Shown here piece by piece: positions 22,690 to 34,400 of a stretch of DNA of 64,000 nucleotides. The notes below the pieces were generated by a model. It searched no databases, was not told where the DNA came from, and was given only the letters and a program-made list of their open reading frames with translations. The translations under genes were made by a program, and so were the position numbers. Origin of the DNA: Prionace glauca (lineage: Eukaryota; Chordata; Chondrichthyes; Carcharhiniformes; Carcharhinidae); NCBI GenBank assembly GCA_037974335.1, contig CM075760.1, positions 29,224,902 through 29,288,901 of the forward strand. The letters run 5' to 3'. Positions within the stretch are counted from its first letter, which is position 1, and each line of letters starts with the position of its first letter.

Positions 22690-25095
22690 TCGGCCTGAAA
22701 GTAACTGGGATGGACTGGAAATTAAACATGGCCAAATTGATGTAATTGAAATGTCCTGGCAAAAATTAACATAATCGTGAAGAAAGGCGACTCCAAACGT
22801 AGCCATAGTTAAGTGTCCTTTCCATGGTCACTAATAGATGGCTAGAAGTGGGTTGACTCAATGAAAGATCTTTAGAACTAAATTGCATCCTATCATTTGG
22901 TCGGCATTTTGAACATTTCTGTTCTGTTTTCCACGGACTATTTGCATTTCTTAATGCAGTCAGAAGCCAACAGCTATGTTCTGTACTGACACGAATATCC
23001 AGGCAAACTGGATTATGCCTTTGTCTCAGGGTATTTCACTCAAGAAGGCTTGAGAATTCATTGAAAAAAAACATTATATTCGATCAAAACATAAAAGGCA
23101 ACTGGGTAGCATCTGCACGAAATTGTTTTTCACACTAAATGTGAATAATATAAAAAGAATCATTTCCCTGGAGCCTCACATTACGTATAAATGTTACAAC
23201 ATTTATTGTCATACCATGCGTGCTCAAAGCCTCCGATAAAAATGCATGTACCTCCAAAAGGGCTGGTGTTTGCCATTTACCATTCAGTCATTGCAGCTAT
23301 TGGAGCTCCAGATACAGTTTTGTTATTATCGTGTACCGTCTTTGTTCAGCTGTAACTATTTTTTTCAGTTTTATCACTAGCGCATCTCCAATACACGGCA
23401 TTCACTTCTATCATTTACAGTGATGAATGTTCCTCTAAAATATACAGACTCTTCCAGTCAACTGATACATTTTGTTCTCTTTCACAGGACAATTTTATAA
23501 ATTTTAAGTGCTTTATTCTTCGTTTGAATGATATAATATCTTGAATCTGCTGGCACAATTTTCTGAATGAATTGTGAACATTCTCATTTTAGGCAGTGCC
23601 ATTTCACTCAAATAACAGAAAATGGTATTGACATGATAATGTCTCCCGTTCAACTGTGTTCTGCCTCTCTATAACCTGTGCCGTACTTTGGATCTCCCCC
23701 CGACACCCCACCCCCGCCCCCCTCCACCCTCCCTCATCAACCTTGTCATTTATCGCTGCAAATACAATTTAGAAATGCAGTTATATTGACTTAACAATGC
23801 TATTGTACATGGATTATTTGAAAGATATTATGTTGTACATGTAGTTCGACTACAACATTAACACTCTAAGTGTTGCGAATTTTCACTCGGAAACCACAGC
23901 ATCACTCCATTTCTGCAGAATTACTGGCGCTGCTATTGGAAGTTATGGCTATTCCATTGCAGACGTGTAACTTTTTATTATTAGTATCATTGATATTCCA
24001 GAATTATCACATTGTCACCTCCCTGTACATGTAAATATGTTATTATCTTCTCCCTGCTCCTGTGTTGTTATCTAGAAATTCTAGATTTCTTTCACATTGT
24101 TGATATTGAGAGAAATTGATTGATTCGTACGAACCATTGCTATCTGAATATCATGAAAGATTTTATTGACAGACCTTAGGTATCAACGGGTTTTTGACAA
24201 TATAGGAGGATTGCAATAGTGGCTCTTCGGTGAATGCTTGGTACACACCAATAACAAGTAAAGCATACTGTTTTGTCTCCAGTCTCGACCCTCGACACTC
24301 ATTGCACAAGTCATCATTTCTCTACATTCTTTTCTGATTAGTTTGACCATGTTGACGGAGGCAGGGTAACTGTGGTATATTTTGGATGGAATAGAAGTGA
24401 TTCTGGAAATGCCTGCACACCTGATTCAGAAATTTCAGAAGAGAGGTTCAAAGGACCCTGTACTGCTTGCGAGTTCTTAATCTTCAAATATACACTTCAC
24501 TCAGATTTGTACATTTTAACCCCTGCAGTTAGAGCAATACTCTCTCCAAGTGCATCCTTCCTATCTGTCAGTTACAGAGATTCATTATACACCAGCAATT
24601 GCACTTCATTTTCGGGTTTGGAGCCCCTTTCAATATTTCCTCTGTAAATTCAGAGAAACGCCGATTAGTTCCCCCTTCGTTGATTGAAGATTTATAGTTT
24701 GGTTTAATACAGGTATTTCCAACAGTGAATATTTTAAGTATAATTCGCCAGATGGGGCAACTATCGAAATTGAGCGAGATGGAGACTTTCCAGTTGAATA
24801 TTGCAATGAATCCTTTTTATAATTTCATATTCAATGTGTTCTGTTGGAATTTGCTGACTATTCCTGAAGTTGCATTTTTTTCAATATGTTCTTATCTTTC
24901 ATTATATTTTATTTCATTTTATTGTATTCCATATCAAAGACCAAACTTACTTATAATTCTTGTGATCATGTGAATGGAAACCTGAACAAGGGATAGTTTG
25001 CAATGCAGAATCATGTCAAAAGATTTTCAATTTCATGCACAATCTTGTATCAATTTGATGTGAGTTGAGAAAGTAACATCTTGTCTCTCGTGTCG
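22690..25095. other. Gene-free AT-rich stretch
   Basis: No coding or repeat family is recognised. A C-rich run lies at 23694-23740 and an isolated ATTTGCAT octamer near 22947. Confidence 0.5.
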
Positions 25096-25131
25096 CCGTG
25101 CATATATTCTCTTGCCGTCTCTATTTTACAG

Positions 25132-25552
25132 TTCACTTGGCAGTCGCTGTAATCCTATGCCGAAGAAGTTGTGGTCTCTCCAGATGTATAATTTACTATG
25201 TGGTGTCCATGGCGGTGACAGATCTCTTGGTCATTATTACCAGCGTGATATTAAACCGGATTGCTGGGATTTATTTCCCTGGCAGTTTTCTGTCAGTCAC
25301 CCCTGCAGTCTTCATGTTGTGATAACCTATGGAAGCATTGATAGTTCTGCCTGGTTGACAGTTGCCTTCATCTTTGATCGATTCGTGGCCATTTGCTGCC
25401 AGAAGCTGAAAATCAAATACTGCAGGGAGAAAACAGCGGCGTGGGTCATTGGGACAGTTTGCACACTGAGCTTTCTGAAAACATCCTTCCTGTATTTTAT
25501 CTTTGAACCGTTATATATAAGTGCCTGTCTGGGAAAGGGGGCAACCGTATAA
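25132..25552 (+). pseudogene. GPR139-like receptor pseudogene (exon 2, truncated)
   Basis: After an acceptor-like ctctattttacag, the reading HLAVAVILCRRSCGLSRCI and AVTDLLVIITSVILNR matches TM1-TM2 of receptor gene 1. The frame is lost at about 25317 (FML then stop) and the match resumes in another frame with SSAWLTVAFIFDRFVAICC (TM3, DRF motif) and TM4. Similarity ends near 25530 in the second extracellular loop; TM5-TM7 are absent. No exon 1 was found. It is a dead copy by truncation plus a frameshift. Confidence 0.85.
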
Positions 25553-25559
25553 TAGGGAA

Positions 25560-26065
25560 AATGGAGCCGAGTGGATGGGTTTTGGAGAACGGAATGAAGC
25601 CAAGCCAAGCCAGAGACAGTTTTTTATATTTAAAATTTATTTAAAAATTCAGAGACTATTTTACAGCGAAATTTTTTTTAAGTTAGAAAAGTGAACATAG
25701 CGATCGAGCTTCACATTGAGAACAGAACATATGCACAGAGAATCCGTCAATATTTGTACATCTGTTACATACACCAGAAAGAGAAGACAGACCTTAATAG
25801 AAAGAGGAATTAACGGATTTGAGTAAGGAATGAAAAAAGTTACTTATGTATACATGAAATTTAAACTACGCGAAAACTATTAACGACAGTTACAATATAA
25901 CAAAAAAAAGTCTCGTATTTTTCACACTGGAAACTGAAATAACGTCTATGATTGCCTCTGTTACAGATTCAGAATGATAAACTGAGAGAATAGAATAACC
26001 CAGAGCAGATATTGCACTTGAGTCATACAGAGATCTTCAAAATCAGCCCAGAGTCAAAACATTCA
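25560..26065. other. Putative 3' region of the membrane-form IgM transcript
   Basis: No gene is seen. On the minus strand an AATAAA lies near 25637-25642, about 430 bases after the M2 stop, and could serve the membrane transcript. Confidence 0.35.
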
Positions 26066-26070
26066 ACCCA

Positions 26071-26079
26071 TCATTTAAT
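26071..26079 (-). CDS. IgM membrane exon M2 (tiny)
   Basis: After the acceptor tctttattttacag the exon reads ATT AAA TGA, giving Ile-Lys-stop. M1 ends in phase 0 with Val-Lys, so the cytoplasmic end would be VKIK. Mammalian M2 is equally short (VK). The intron from M1 is 139 bases. Confidence 0.7.
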   Translation of the reverse strand: MK

Positions 26080-26218
26080 CTGTAAAATAAAGAGACAATA
26101 TTGAAGCAGATGTTTATGATGTGGGACATTAATTTTGGAGTTTTTAATCAGGGAAACATTGAGAGATTTTCAAATCCATTCTGCCAGTTTGAAATGTGAA
26201 TGAATTGAATCATCTCAC

Positions 26219-26346
26219 CTTCACCAGAGTGATGGCAGTGCTGTAGAAAATGCTCAGGAAGAACAGGACGATGAATGTGGAAGCGGTTGTCCAGATGTTC
26301 CTGTTATCATCCTCATTGCCTTCAATCAAGATGCGATCGGTGGGGT
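26219..26346 (-). CDS. IgM membrane exon M1
   Basis: The 128-base exon lies between the acceptor gtcccccag and donor gtgagatg, entering in phase 1. It encodes an acidic linker ([14 protein letters not shown]) and the transmembrane segment [20 protein letters not shown], then TLVK. The polar TTAST and YST residues are the conserved CART-type face that contacts the B-cell receptor signalling partners. It splices to the internal donor of Cmu4 at 29922/29923. It is intact. Confidence 0.93.
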
Positions 26347-26349
26347 CTG

Positions 26350-27005
26350 GGGGACGGAGACCAGGGAATGAAATTAAATTACTTTATTGATCCAGGTAAT
26401 CTTATTGTTATTTTTTTCCCCATTCTTCTTCATAAACTGTTAATTTATTCTCTTGTATAATTTTCAATGTATATTTACTGTTAAATTCAGGACACTCAGT
26501 AACCGATCTCCGTAATTATTTTCACACTTGACCTTTAAGCACATTCATTGGACGGTCCATGTCAGAAAGCACTGAAGATGTTATCTTGAGTGTTAGTTTA
26601 TTTTTGATCAATTCGGCACTATCCTTCATTGAAGAATATTATGACTGATATCGAGTAACGTTCACTGACCAATGATTGTTTTCACAGATGGTGACCGATC
26701 TGTAAACTGTGAATGTTGCTGTTTAAGAGCTGGGATATAATTTCTGATCATTTCATATTTGAGGTGGAAATGGCTGGAAGATCACTAGCTTAATTCAGGT
26801 TCTCAACGTGTTTTCGGTGCAATGTACATTAGGCTAGTTGTCGATAGATATGTCCATTAAAATTCATGTTTAAATTTTACTTTCATCATTTACCTACCAT
26901 TCGTATTTAAGATTTTGCATTTCTGTGCGTGTGCACGATCATCTCGTGGTCTGCATAAATCTTTGGCTCTGAGTTAATATATGTACAAGAGCGTTAATAT
27001 ACGCG
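26350..27005. other. Cmu4-M1 intron, no gene
   Basis: AT-rich sequence that becomes TG-rich near 26930. Nothing else is seen. Confidence 0.5.
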
Positions 27006-28740
27006 TTCATATGCCTGTGTTGATTTATGTGGTTGTGTGTCTGCATTTGTGTGTATATTTTATTCTTCTGTCATAGTGCATGTATGGCTCTATTATTGTG
27101 TTAAGTCTATGTATATTTATTAATGTCACTCTTAACGGGTGCACATGTGTTTATGCCTATTGCTCTGTGTTAATTTCTGTCCTTCTAGCAATGTTTGTTT
27201 CCCTTTCTGTGTGCGTCTGTTTCCCCATGTGTCTGCGTGTGTATCTGTTAACATATATGTATTTACGTGTTGATAGTTCTTCATAACGATGTCTTGAAGT
27301 TTTGCTTTGATATTTCGTAATGTGTGCTATGGTGTTATGTGCTGTAGGAGCATGAGAATGTTTGTGTCTACATGTTTGCATGCAAATGTTTTGCTGTCAG
27401 TTCATCTACATAAAGTCTGCTTATTTGTTTATTTTCATTTCCATATATGTTTGTTAACGTGTATAACATTGTGTGTCTCTATATCCATATTCCTGTCAGC
27501 GTGAATGTGTGCTATTTGAGCATATGTTAGTGTTTGCGTATTTATGTGGATCTGCATGCATGCGTATCTGCCTGTGTTGTGCCTATGCATGTATGTGTTT
27601 GTGTTTGGGTCTGTGTACAGACTCACATAAATGTATGTACTTGTGTGATTTATGTGTATACATGTGCGTGCGTTTGTATATACTTGATTGTGTGCGTATG
27701 TTGCTGTGTTAATGCCTGTTTGTACAAGCATGAGTCGATATATTCGTGTGTGTGTGTGTGAGAGAGAGGGAGAATCTGTGTGTGTGTGCGTGCCGATGTT
27801 TATTTGTGTGTGGATGTATTTGTGCATGGGTGATTCTTTTTGTGTGAGTGTATTTGTGTTTATTTGTCTAAGTGTGTATTTTTGTTTAAGTATGTGTTCT
27901 CTATGAGTGCATTTGTGTGCGCATTCATATTTCTCTGCATGTGTGTTCGTTTGTGCAAGTATTGCATGCATCTATGTTGTGTTAAATTGTATCTTTGTGT
28001 ATGCATGTATTTGTGGGGTTTTGTGCATGTGTATGAGTTGTGCATTTGTATGTTTCTGTGCATGTGTTTGAATGCACCTTTCCGTATTTCTGTATTTGTG
28101 CATGGTTTCGTGTGTGCGTATTTGAATGTGTCCTTCTGTATTTATGTGCATATTTGTGAGTACGTGTATTTGTGCATGTATTTATGCATTTGTGTCGATG
28201 TGTGTGTGTGTGTGTGCGTGCGTGTGTGTGTGTGAGAGAGAGAGAGGGAGAATGTGTGTGTGTGTGCGTGCCGATGTTTATTTGTGTGTGGATGTATTTG
28301 TGTATGGGTGATTTTTTTGGGTGGGTGTATTTGTGTCTATTTGTTTAAGTGTGTATTTTTGTTTAAGTATGTGTTGTCTATGAGTGCATTTGTGTGCGCA
28401 TTCATATTTCTCTGCATGTGTGATCGTTTGTGCAAGTATTGCATACATCTATGTTGTGTTAAATTGTATCTTTGTGTATGGATGTATTTGTGTGTTTTTG
28501 TGCATGTGTATGAGTTGTGCATTTGTATGTTTCTGTGCATGTATTTGAATGCACCTTTCCGTATTTCTGTATTTGTGCATGGTTTCGTGTGTACGTATTT
28601 GAATGTGTCCTTCTGTATTTGTGTGCATATTTGTGAGTACGTGTATTTGTGTATGTATTTATGCATTTGTGTCGATGTGTGTGTGTGTGTGAGTGTGTGT
28701 TTGACTGTGTACGCCTATGTGTGTATTTATAATTGTGACA
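27005..28740. repeat. TG-rich repeat tract with a 478-base tandem duplication
   Basis: A diffuse (TG)n/(TATTTGTG)n tract inside the Cmu4-M1 intron. Within it 27743-28217 and 28221-28690 are two head-to-tail copies of a unit of about 478 bases, each starting with (GT)n(GA)n and sharing strings such as gccgatgtttatttgtgtgt at 27792 and 28270. The copies differ by only a few percent. Confidence 0.9.
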
Positions 28741-28744
28741 GTTT

Positions 28745-29815
28745 TGGCAATATTGTCAGTGTGTGTATTTTTAACTCTTGCTTCAAGTTTCACCGGCAAT
28801 CAATAACGAGACATGACCCAGTCAATACGAATAATGGAGCACATTTTCAATGTGTTGCTGTTTCAATTTATTTTGTGTGAGTGGCACCGTGATATCAGGA
28901 GAAAGAATAAAATAATTCATTGATGCATCTCAGAAAACTTATTGACAGAACAGTGAAAACCGGGGAGGATTCTATGACTTGTTTAATTTGTATTATGGGA
29001 AACCAATGCCAGCACATGAAAAAAAAATGTTGAAACATGTTTAAATTGTGTTGCGTAAGGTTATGTGTATTACAATGATGAAGGTAATGATATTTAAATA
29101 TCAGCACCGAGTAAACCGGAAGCTAATTTGCACTGTTGGCAACTTGTCCTTATAGTCGAGGGCTGGTCCCTTCCAAACACACTACTTGGGGAGAGGGAGG
29201 ACAGGGAGCTCAGAGTTTCCCCCTCTCTACCCGGTGATGCAATGTATCTGATGGTTCTAACCACTGAGGAGGTGGAGGTGCAGTGGATTAAATAATGGCA
29301 TTCCTCCTCTTTCCATTGAGGAAGTTGTGGAGCATGGATTAGCTAATGATCCTCCCCCCTCTTTGTTGGGTGAGTAGGAATCTGGTAGGTTAACAATTTC
29401 ACTCTCCCTCTCTCTGATGGGGGGACTGTTGCTCCATATTTCTGTGTGACCTTCACTTCAGTTCCCATTAGGTGTGGTGTAGCAGCAGAAAGCTGACATC
29501 AATGGATAAAGGCATGGACAATGAGAGAAGCAGGAACTCAGAAATAAACATGTTGTGCTTGTTTGTCAGAAATGTTGAAATTGTCGGATTTTTCCTCAGC
29601 GGGAGGAAAGTCAGTGAAGTTACTTTGCAGAATCCTGTATGAATGTGCTTTACTCTGTATCTAACCCAGGGTGTATCTGCCCTGGGTGCATTGGTTCAAC
29701 AAGATTTGGGCCCCAGACCCTAAAATATCTGACTCAAACCAAAGATACATAATGGAAGTAAAACAAAAAAAAACAATTAAACAATTGGATATTTCATTTA
29801 CCATTACGGGAAAAT
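28745..29815. other. Cmu4-M1 intron, no gene
   Basis: No gene is recognised. Loosely repeated 'gaggaggtgg' and 'cccctctt' strings lie at 29170-29420. Confidence 0.45.
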
Positions 29816-29818
29816 GAT

Positions 29819-29833
29819 TTTATTCTTTTTATT
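29819..29833 (-). terminator. Poly(A) signals for the secreted IgM form
   Basis: Two AATAAA hexamers on the minus strand (29819-29824 and 29828-29833) lie about 30-40 bases after the Cmu4 stop. This fits polyadenylation of the secreted transcript. Confidence 0.6.
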
Positions 29834-29860
29834 GTAGTTTTTAATGTAACCGAGTGATTC

Positions 29861-30252
29861 TCATTGACATGAATTAACGGTGTCCATCAGTGCAAGGGAA
29901 ATGTTCACAAAACTGGGTTTACCGCTGGATTTGTCAACTGTTCTGTTGATGATCTTCAAGGGGATGGCTTCATGTCCCACCACACAGGAGTAAGAAGCGC
30001 CGCTGGACTATTCCTCTGCTGCAATGGATAACAGGCTGTACATGAAGAAGGAGCTATCGCCGTTCTCCGCCACCACCTCGGTGTTCCTGTAGTTCCCGGG
30101 ATTCACCGGCTTGTCGTTGACTGTCCAGTTAACGAAGATCTCTCGGGGGGAGAAACCTCTCACTAAGCAGCTGAGGGAGACGAATCTCTGAGCGGAGACT
30201 TCTTCTGCCGAGGGCAGGAGGACAGAGACGGATGGTTTCCGCGGATTTGGAT
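29861..30252 (-). pseudogene. Cmu4 exon with secretory tail, nonsense mutation
   Basis: The exon follows the acceptor gtacattttctacag in phase 1. It encodes an Ig C1-set domain ([30 protein letters not shown]) and the secretory tail [17 protein letters not shown] with the penultimate Cys used for IgM polymerisation. The internal donor agcg|gtaaac at 29922 allows splicing to M1. An in-frame TAG at 30008-30010 replaces the Trp expected in [13 protein letters not shown]. Unless that is a sequence error, both secreted and membrane forms end early. Confidence 0.9.
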
Positions 30253-30759
30253 CTGTAGAAAATGTACAATAAATGTCAATAAACTGAAGAATTTATGAGA
30301 GGATGGAACTGTTGGCTGGATATCAGAAAAAAATGTGCTTCGCTTTCGGTATTACTTTTCCATTTTTGACGTCCAGCTTGGGGGAGAGGTGAACACAATC
30401 GTTTTCTCAAATAACTCAGGGGGGCGGACTGGAAAGTTTCAGAAAGTTTACAGCACAAAATCAGTTATTCGACTCAAAAGATCTGTTTTTTTTTCTTTTA
30501 GTTTTCTGGTTTTTATACTCGACATCAGGCTCCTGCCTCCTTGTTTGATCTCAAACCAGTAACATAACCTTCAGTTCACTTGTCATTCATTAACACATTA
30601 AATTTCCCCGTTGAAATATCTACCAGTCCAGGGTGTTTTAGTTAGTAGAATTTCCATTCAGGGGAGACCATTAATACACTGAACAATAAAAATTGACAAG
30701 CGCACTTAAACTGGAGATAGACACAGTGACGCATTTATTATTTCAATCTCTCAGCTCAC

Positions 30760-31067
30760 CTGTTTCCTTGTGGATGATGTTCTTAAAGGAGTTGGCAGAT
30801 CCTGATGGCTCACCACGCACTCAAACACAGCCGCACTCAGCCAGGCTTGTGTCGAGATGTTTAATGTGCTGATCAGGCTGCCAGGATCCTCTCCAGCCTT
30901 TTCGGCAATCTCTGATTTCAAATACTTCCTGTCTCGGATCCAGGACACGTTAACTCCATAAGGAGCATTGGAAATGATGCAGGTTAAAGTCACGGTCGTC
31001 TCCAGTAAGACCTGTTCTATTGGTGGTGGCTGTATCTTCATTGTGGTATCATGGCACTGGGGAGGAT
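30760..31067 (-). pseudogene. Cmu3 exon, one base short
   Basis: The exon runs from acceptor gtttcattcacag to donor gtgagctg. It encodes [30 protein letters not shown] and [15 protein letters not shown], a typical Cmu3 with its two domain Cys and the Trp. Length is 308 bases where phase 1-1 needs 309. After PTPL one A seems missing: adding it would give KNIIHKET, the family's usual end. As it stands, Cmu4 is read out of frame. A homopolymer sequencing error is the main alternative. Confidence 0.88.
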
Positions 31068-31199
31068 CTGTGAATGAAACATGAAAATCAACCCTAGTTC
31101 CCCTTCAGAAGAGCAGTATTCAGCGTGAAGGAGAAAAAGTCGCCTTCGAGATATTAATATCGCCTTTAAACTTCTATAGACGATGGCAAACCGGTTGCT

Positions 31200-31285
31200 C
31201 TGTGAAATTATTCTCTTTATGGCGGGGCAGGCTCGAAGGGCCAGATGGCCTACTCCTGCTCCTATTTCTTATGTTCTTATGTTCT
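31200..31285 (+). mobile_element. Retroposon 3' tail
   Basis: ggcggggcaggctcgaaggg, then cctactcctgctcctatttc and repeated ttatgttc. It is a severely 5'-truncated copy in the Cmu2-Cmu3 intron, antisense to the Ig gene. Confidence 0.65.
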
Positions 31286-31494
31286 TATTAAAATATTTTA
31301 GCAGCGGTATCATTCTCATGAATCAGCATTGCAGCATTCCCGAACAAATATACCATGTGAACTCAGGAACAAGGTATTGTCATTGATTTATAATAGGATG
31401 AATGCACTTTGCAGCATTTTACCCCTGTGCTGTGACCTGTGAATACAGAGTTGGCTTGGCCATAAAAGACAGAGGGTGGCAGTGGAGGCGTCAT

Positions 31495-32555
31495 TTTCTG
31501 ATTGAAGTTCGGTGACTAGTGTTGTTCCAGACGGTTCTGTACTGGGGCTCCTGCTGTTTGTGATATGATTGAGAAGAAGATGTTGCTGGTCTGATTAGAA
31601 AGTTTGTGGATGAAACAAAGATTGCTGGAGTTGCCGACAGTGATGAGCATTGTCAAGATAGATATATCTTTGTCAATGTTAATCACCATCTGCAACATAG
31701 GCAAGATATAGATAGGCTGGAAAATTGGGTGGAGAAATGGCAGATGGAATTTAATCCTGAAGAATGAGAAGTGATGCATTTTGGCAGATTTAATAGGGTG
31801 GGGGGGAGGCTATACAATAAATGGCAGAACCATCAGGAGTATAGGCACACAGAGGGACCTGGGTGTGCAAATCAACAGATCCTTAAAGGTGGCAACTCAG
31901 CTGGAAAAGATAGTGAAGAAGGGATATTGGCATGCTTGCTTTTATTGGACTTGGCATAGAGTATAAACGTAGGCATACAATGTTGCAGTTACATAGAACG
32001 TTACTTAGACCACATTTGGATGACTGCATCCAGTTCTGGTGGTCACATTAACAGAAGGTCGTGGAAGCTTTGAGAGAGTGCAGAAAAGGTTTACCAGGAT
32101 GTTGCCTGGTATGGAGGGTCTTCGCTATGAGATTCAGTAAGCTAGGGTTGTTCTTCCTGGAAAAAAGGGATGTTGACGGGCATAATAGAAGCTTATAAAA
32201 TTATGAAGGGCATAGATAGGGTGAACAGTTGGAAGCTTTTTCCCAGGTGGAAGTGACAAACACAAAGTGTCACAAGTTCAAGGTAAGGGACGGGGGCTGG
32301 CGGCAAGGTTCAATACTGATATGCGTATTTTACACAGAGGGCAAAGGGGCCCGGAATGCACTACCAAACAAGGTGGTTGAGGCAGACACTTTAGGATCAT
32401 TTAAGACTTATCCAAGACTTAGAGATAGCCACACGAATAGACTGGAGATCGAGGGATACAACTAGATGGTCTAGTTAGGAACACATGATGGGTGCAAGCT
32501 TGGAGGACCGAAGGCCCTGCTCCTGTGCTGTATTGTTATTTGTTCTTTTTTTTTT
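31495..32555 (+). mobile_element. CR1-clade LINE in the Cmu2-Cmu3 intron
   Basis: The plus strand shows CR1 RT remnants from the region before FVDETK (31600) through MEFNPEE, TQRDLGVQINRSLKVATQLE, LLRPHLDDCIQFWW and the C-terminal VVEADTLGSFKTYPRL part, ending in a T-rich tail at 32557. It is 5' truncated and broken in several places. The tail stops 18 bases from the Cmu2 splice donor. Confidence 0.85.
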
Positions 32556-32575
32556 GCTAGGATTGAGAATCTTAC

Positions 32576-32881
32576 CCTGAGATTCGCTGATGTTCTGACT
32601 CTGAGTGAGCTCTTGATGTGTGACCTGGCAGGTATAAACCGCTTTGCTGAACCATTCCCGAGCGGAGACTGTCAGCCGACTGCTGGCCGAGAAGTTCCCG
32701 TTCACTTGACAGGCGGGAGAGGTGACAATTCCTGAATCCATGGGTTCCCCATTCTTCAGCCACTTCACCGTCATTGACTTTGGCTGGAAATCGATGATTG
32801 AACAGACGATGGTTGCAAATTTCCTGTTTGTGATTTCTTCACTGGAACTCACGGTGAGGATAACAGTTGGGGGGATGTCAC
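32576..32881 (-). CDS. Cmu2 exon
   Basis: The 306-base exon is phase 1 at both ends. The acceptor gtatttgttgaag has a weak pyrimidine tract; the donor is gtaagatt. It encodes [39 protein letters not shown] and [11 protein letters not shown], a complete C1-set domain with both Cys and the Trp. The joining codon with Cmu1 gives Cys (KIPC-DIPP). It is intact. Confidence 0.92.
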
Positions 32882-32984
32882 CTTCAACAAATACATGTTT
32901 AAACATTACTGAAGTTTCAATTGACAACAAAAAAAAATTAGTTCTTTCATTTTAACACCAGAGCTGCCCATTTGAGAATTGTAT

Positions 32985-33720
32985 CCATGGTTTTGTTGAA
33001 TTGGCAGGGGAATGGCGAATGGAATTCAACCGTCAAAAGTGCCACGCAATGCATTTGGGGAGGGCAAACAAAGCAAGGGAATAGTGAACACAATTGCAGG
33101 TTGCGAGGGATTGCAAGATCTTGGGGTACATGCCCACAGGTCCTTGTGGATGGTAGGACAGCTGAAGAAGTTGATCAAGCAAGTATTTCGGATTAATTCC
33201 TCTAATATGTGAGGTATTGAATACAATATCAGTGGTGCAATGATGGAGCTGTATAAAACACTAGTTAGGCTACGTTTGGATTTAGCTGCACTGTTCTGGC
33301 CACCATGTTGCAGGAATGACGAAATGACTCTGGAGAGAGATGAGGTTTACAGGAATATTGCCAGGGCCTGAGAATTGCAGCCATGGGGCGAGATTGGATA
33401 GGCAGGAATTGTTCTCTTTAGAAAAAAGAGGAGGCTGAGATGTGACGTAATTGTGGTTCACAAAATTATAAGGAACGTAGGCAGAAATGATTCATTCCCC
33501 ATGAGGAGGGCTCAATTTCCAGGGAACATGGTCTTTTCAAACGTATATGGATCTGCATCTCAAGTACTTTTACCTGCAAAGCTACGAAGCAAGGACGGCT
33601 GGAAAGTGGGCTTAAAATGCATGGCTAGTTTCTTTATTCTCACTTCTGGCCAGCAGAGACATGATGGGCTAAATGGCCTCTTTCTTCACCGTAACCTTTC
33701 GATGGTTCCCTGGTTCTGAG
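32985..33720 (+). mobile_element. CR1-clade LINE in the Cmu1-Cmu2 intron
   Basis: The plus strand carries the CR1 RT C-terminus: GEWRMEF-N, LQDLGVHAHRSLWMVGQLKK, a LYKTLVR-like stretch and the tail 'gatgggctaaatggcctctt'. It is decayed and 5' truncated, and antisense to the Ig transcript. Confidence 0.8.
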
Positions 33721-33857
33721 CAACTTTTCAGTCAGTAGACATTTACCTGGATTTTACACAATTTAAATTTTTCAGAGTGCTACAAATCAGTTATAACTAA
33801 AGCTTTATACTGTTCAATCACAACGTCCCTCTCTTAGCCAGGTTTCACAACACTTAC

Positions 33858-34157
33858 ATGGTATTTTAACGCTCTTGACTGAGCCACTGTGTCGAACCTC
33901 GCAGTCAATATTGGGGCATTCTTCCGCTGAGTCGCTGATGGTTAACTGGCTGCTCAGGGTGTAGGTTCCCTGCGTGTTTCTCACTGACGGGTAAGTCTTA
34001 AACCCTGTGGTGATCTGCTGCCCATTTCTCTTCCAGATCAGTTTGGTGACATCCGAAGCGTAATCCATCGCCAAACATCCGTAGGTGACCGAGCCGTCGG
34101 AGTTGTGTTGCTGACAGGAGGAGACCAGGCTGTAGAGAGTGGGTGAAGATGGTGTTG
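33858..34157 (-). CDS. Cmu1 exon
   Basis: The 300-base exon, phase 1 to phase 1, runs from acceptor cctattctttcccag to donor gtaagtgt. It joins JH as VTVAA-ATPSSPTLYSLVSSC. The Cys in LVSSC is the usual light-chain partner. The domain has SVTYGCLAMDY, TKLIWKRNGQ and CPNIDCEVRHS with the Ig-fold Cys and Trp. It is intact. Confidence 0.94.
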
Positions 34158-34259
34158 CTGGGAAAGAATAGGCGATTGAACAAGTCAGACTCTTATTTGT
34201 GTTTATTAAGTCATAAAACATGTTGCTACAAATATGTTTCTGTGTTCGATATAGCTCTT

Positions 34260-34400
34260 GGTGTTAAAGGGATCAAGAGATATGGGTAGTAGGTATGATC
34301 AGGATATTGGTGAGCCATGATCAAAGTGAATAGCGAAGCAGTCTCAAAGGGATGAATGGCCTACTGCAGCTTCTGTTTTCTATGCTTCTATCTCAAACAT
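34260..34400 (+). mobile_element. Retroposon 3' tail in the J-C intron
   Basis: Degraded tail: 'gtgagccatgatcaaagtga', 'gatgaatggcctactgcagc', then ttctgttttctatgcttcta. It is a short 5'-truncated copy. Confidence 0.55.

Noticed and set aside
27005-28740. Possible CRISPR-like or regular spacer array.
   Set aside because: No regular repeats with unique spacers; it is TG-rich simple sequence, and the genome is a vertebrate.
27435-28880. Open frames up to 208 codons rich in Cys and Val.
   Set aside because: They are translations of (TG)n repeats and the 478-base duplicated unit.
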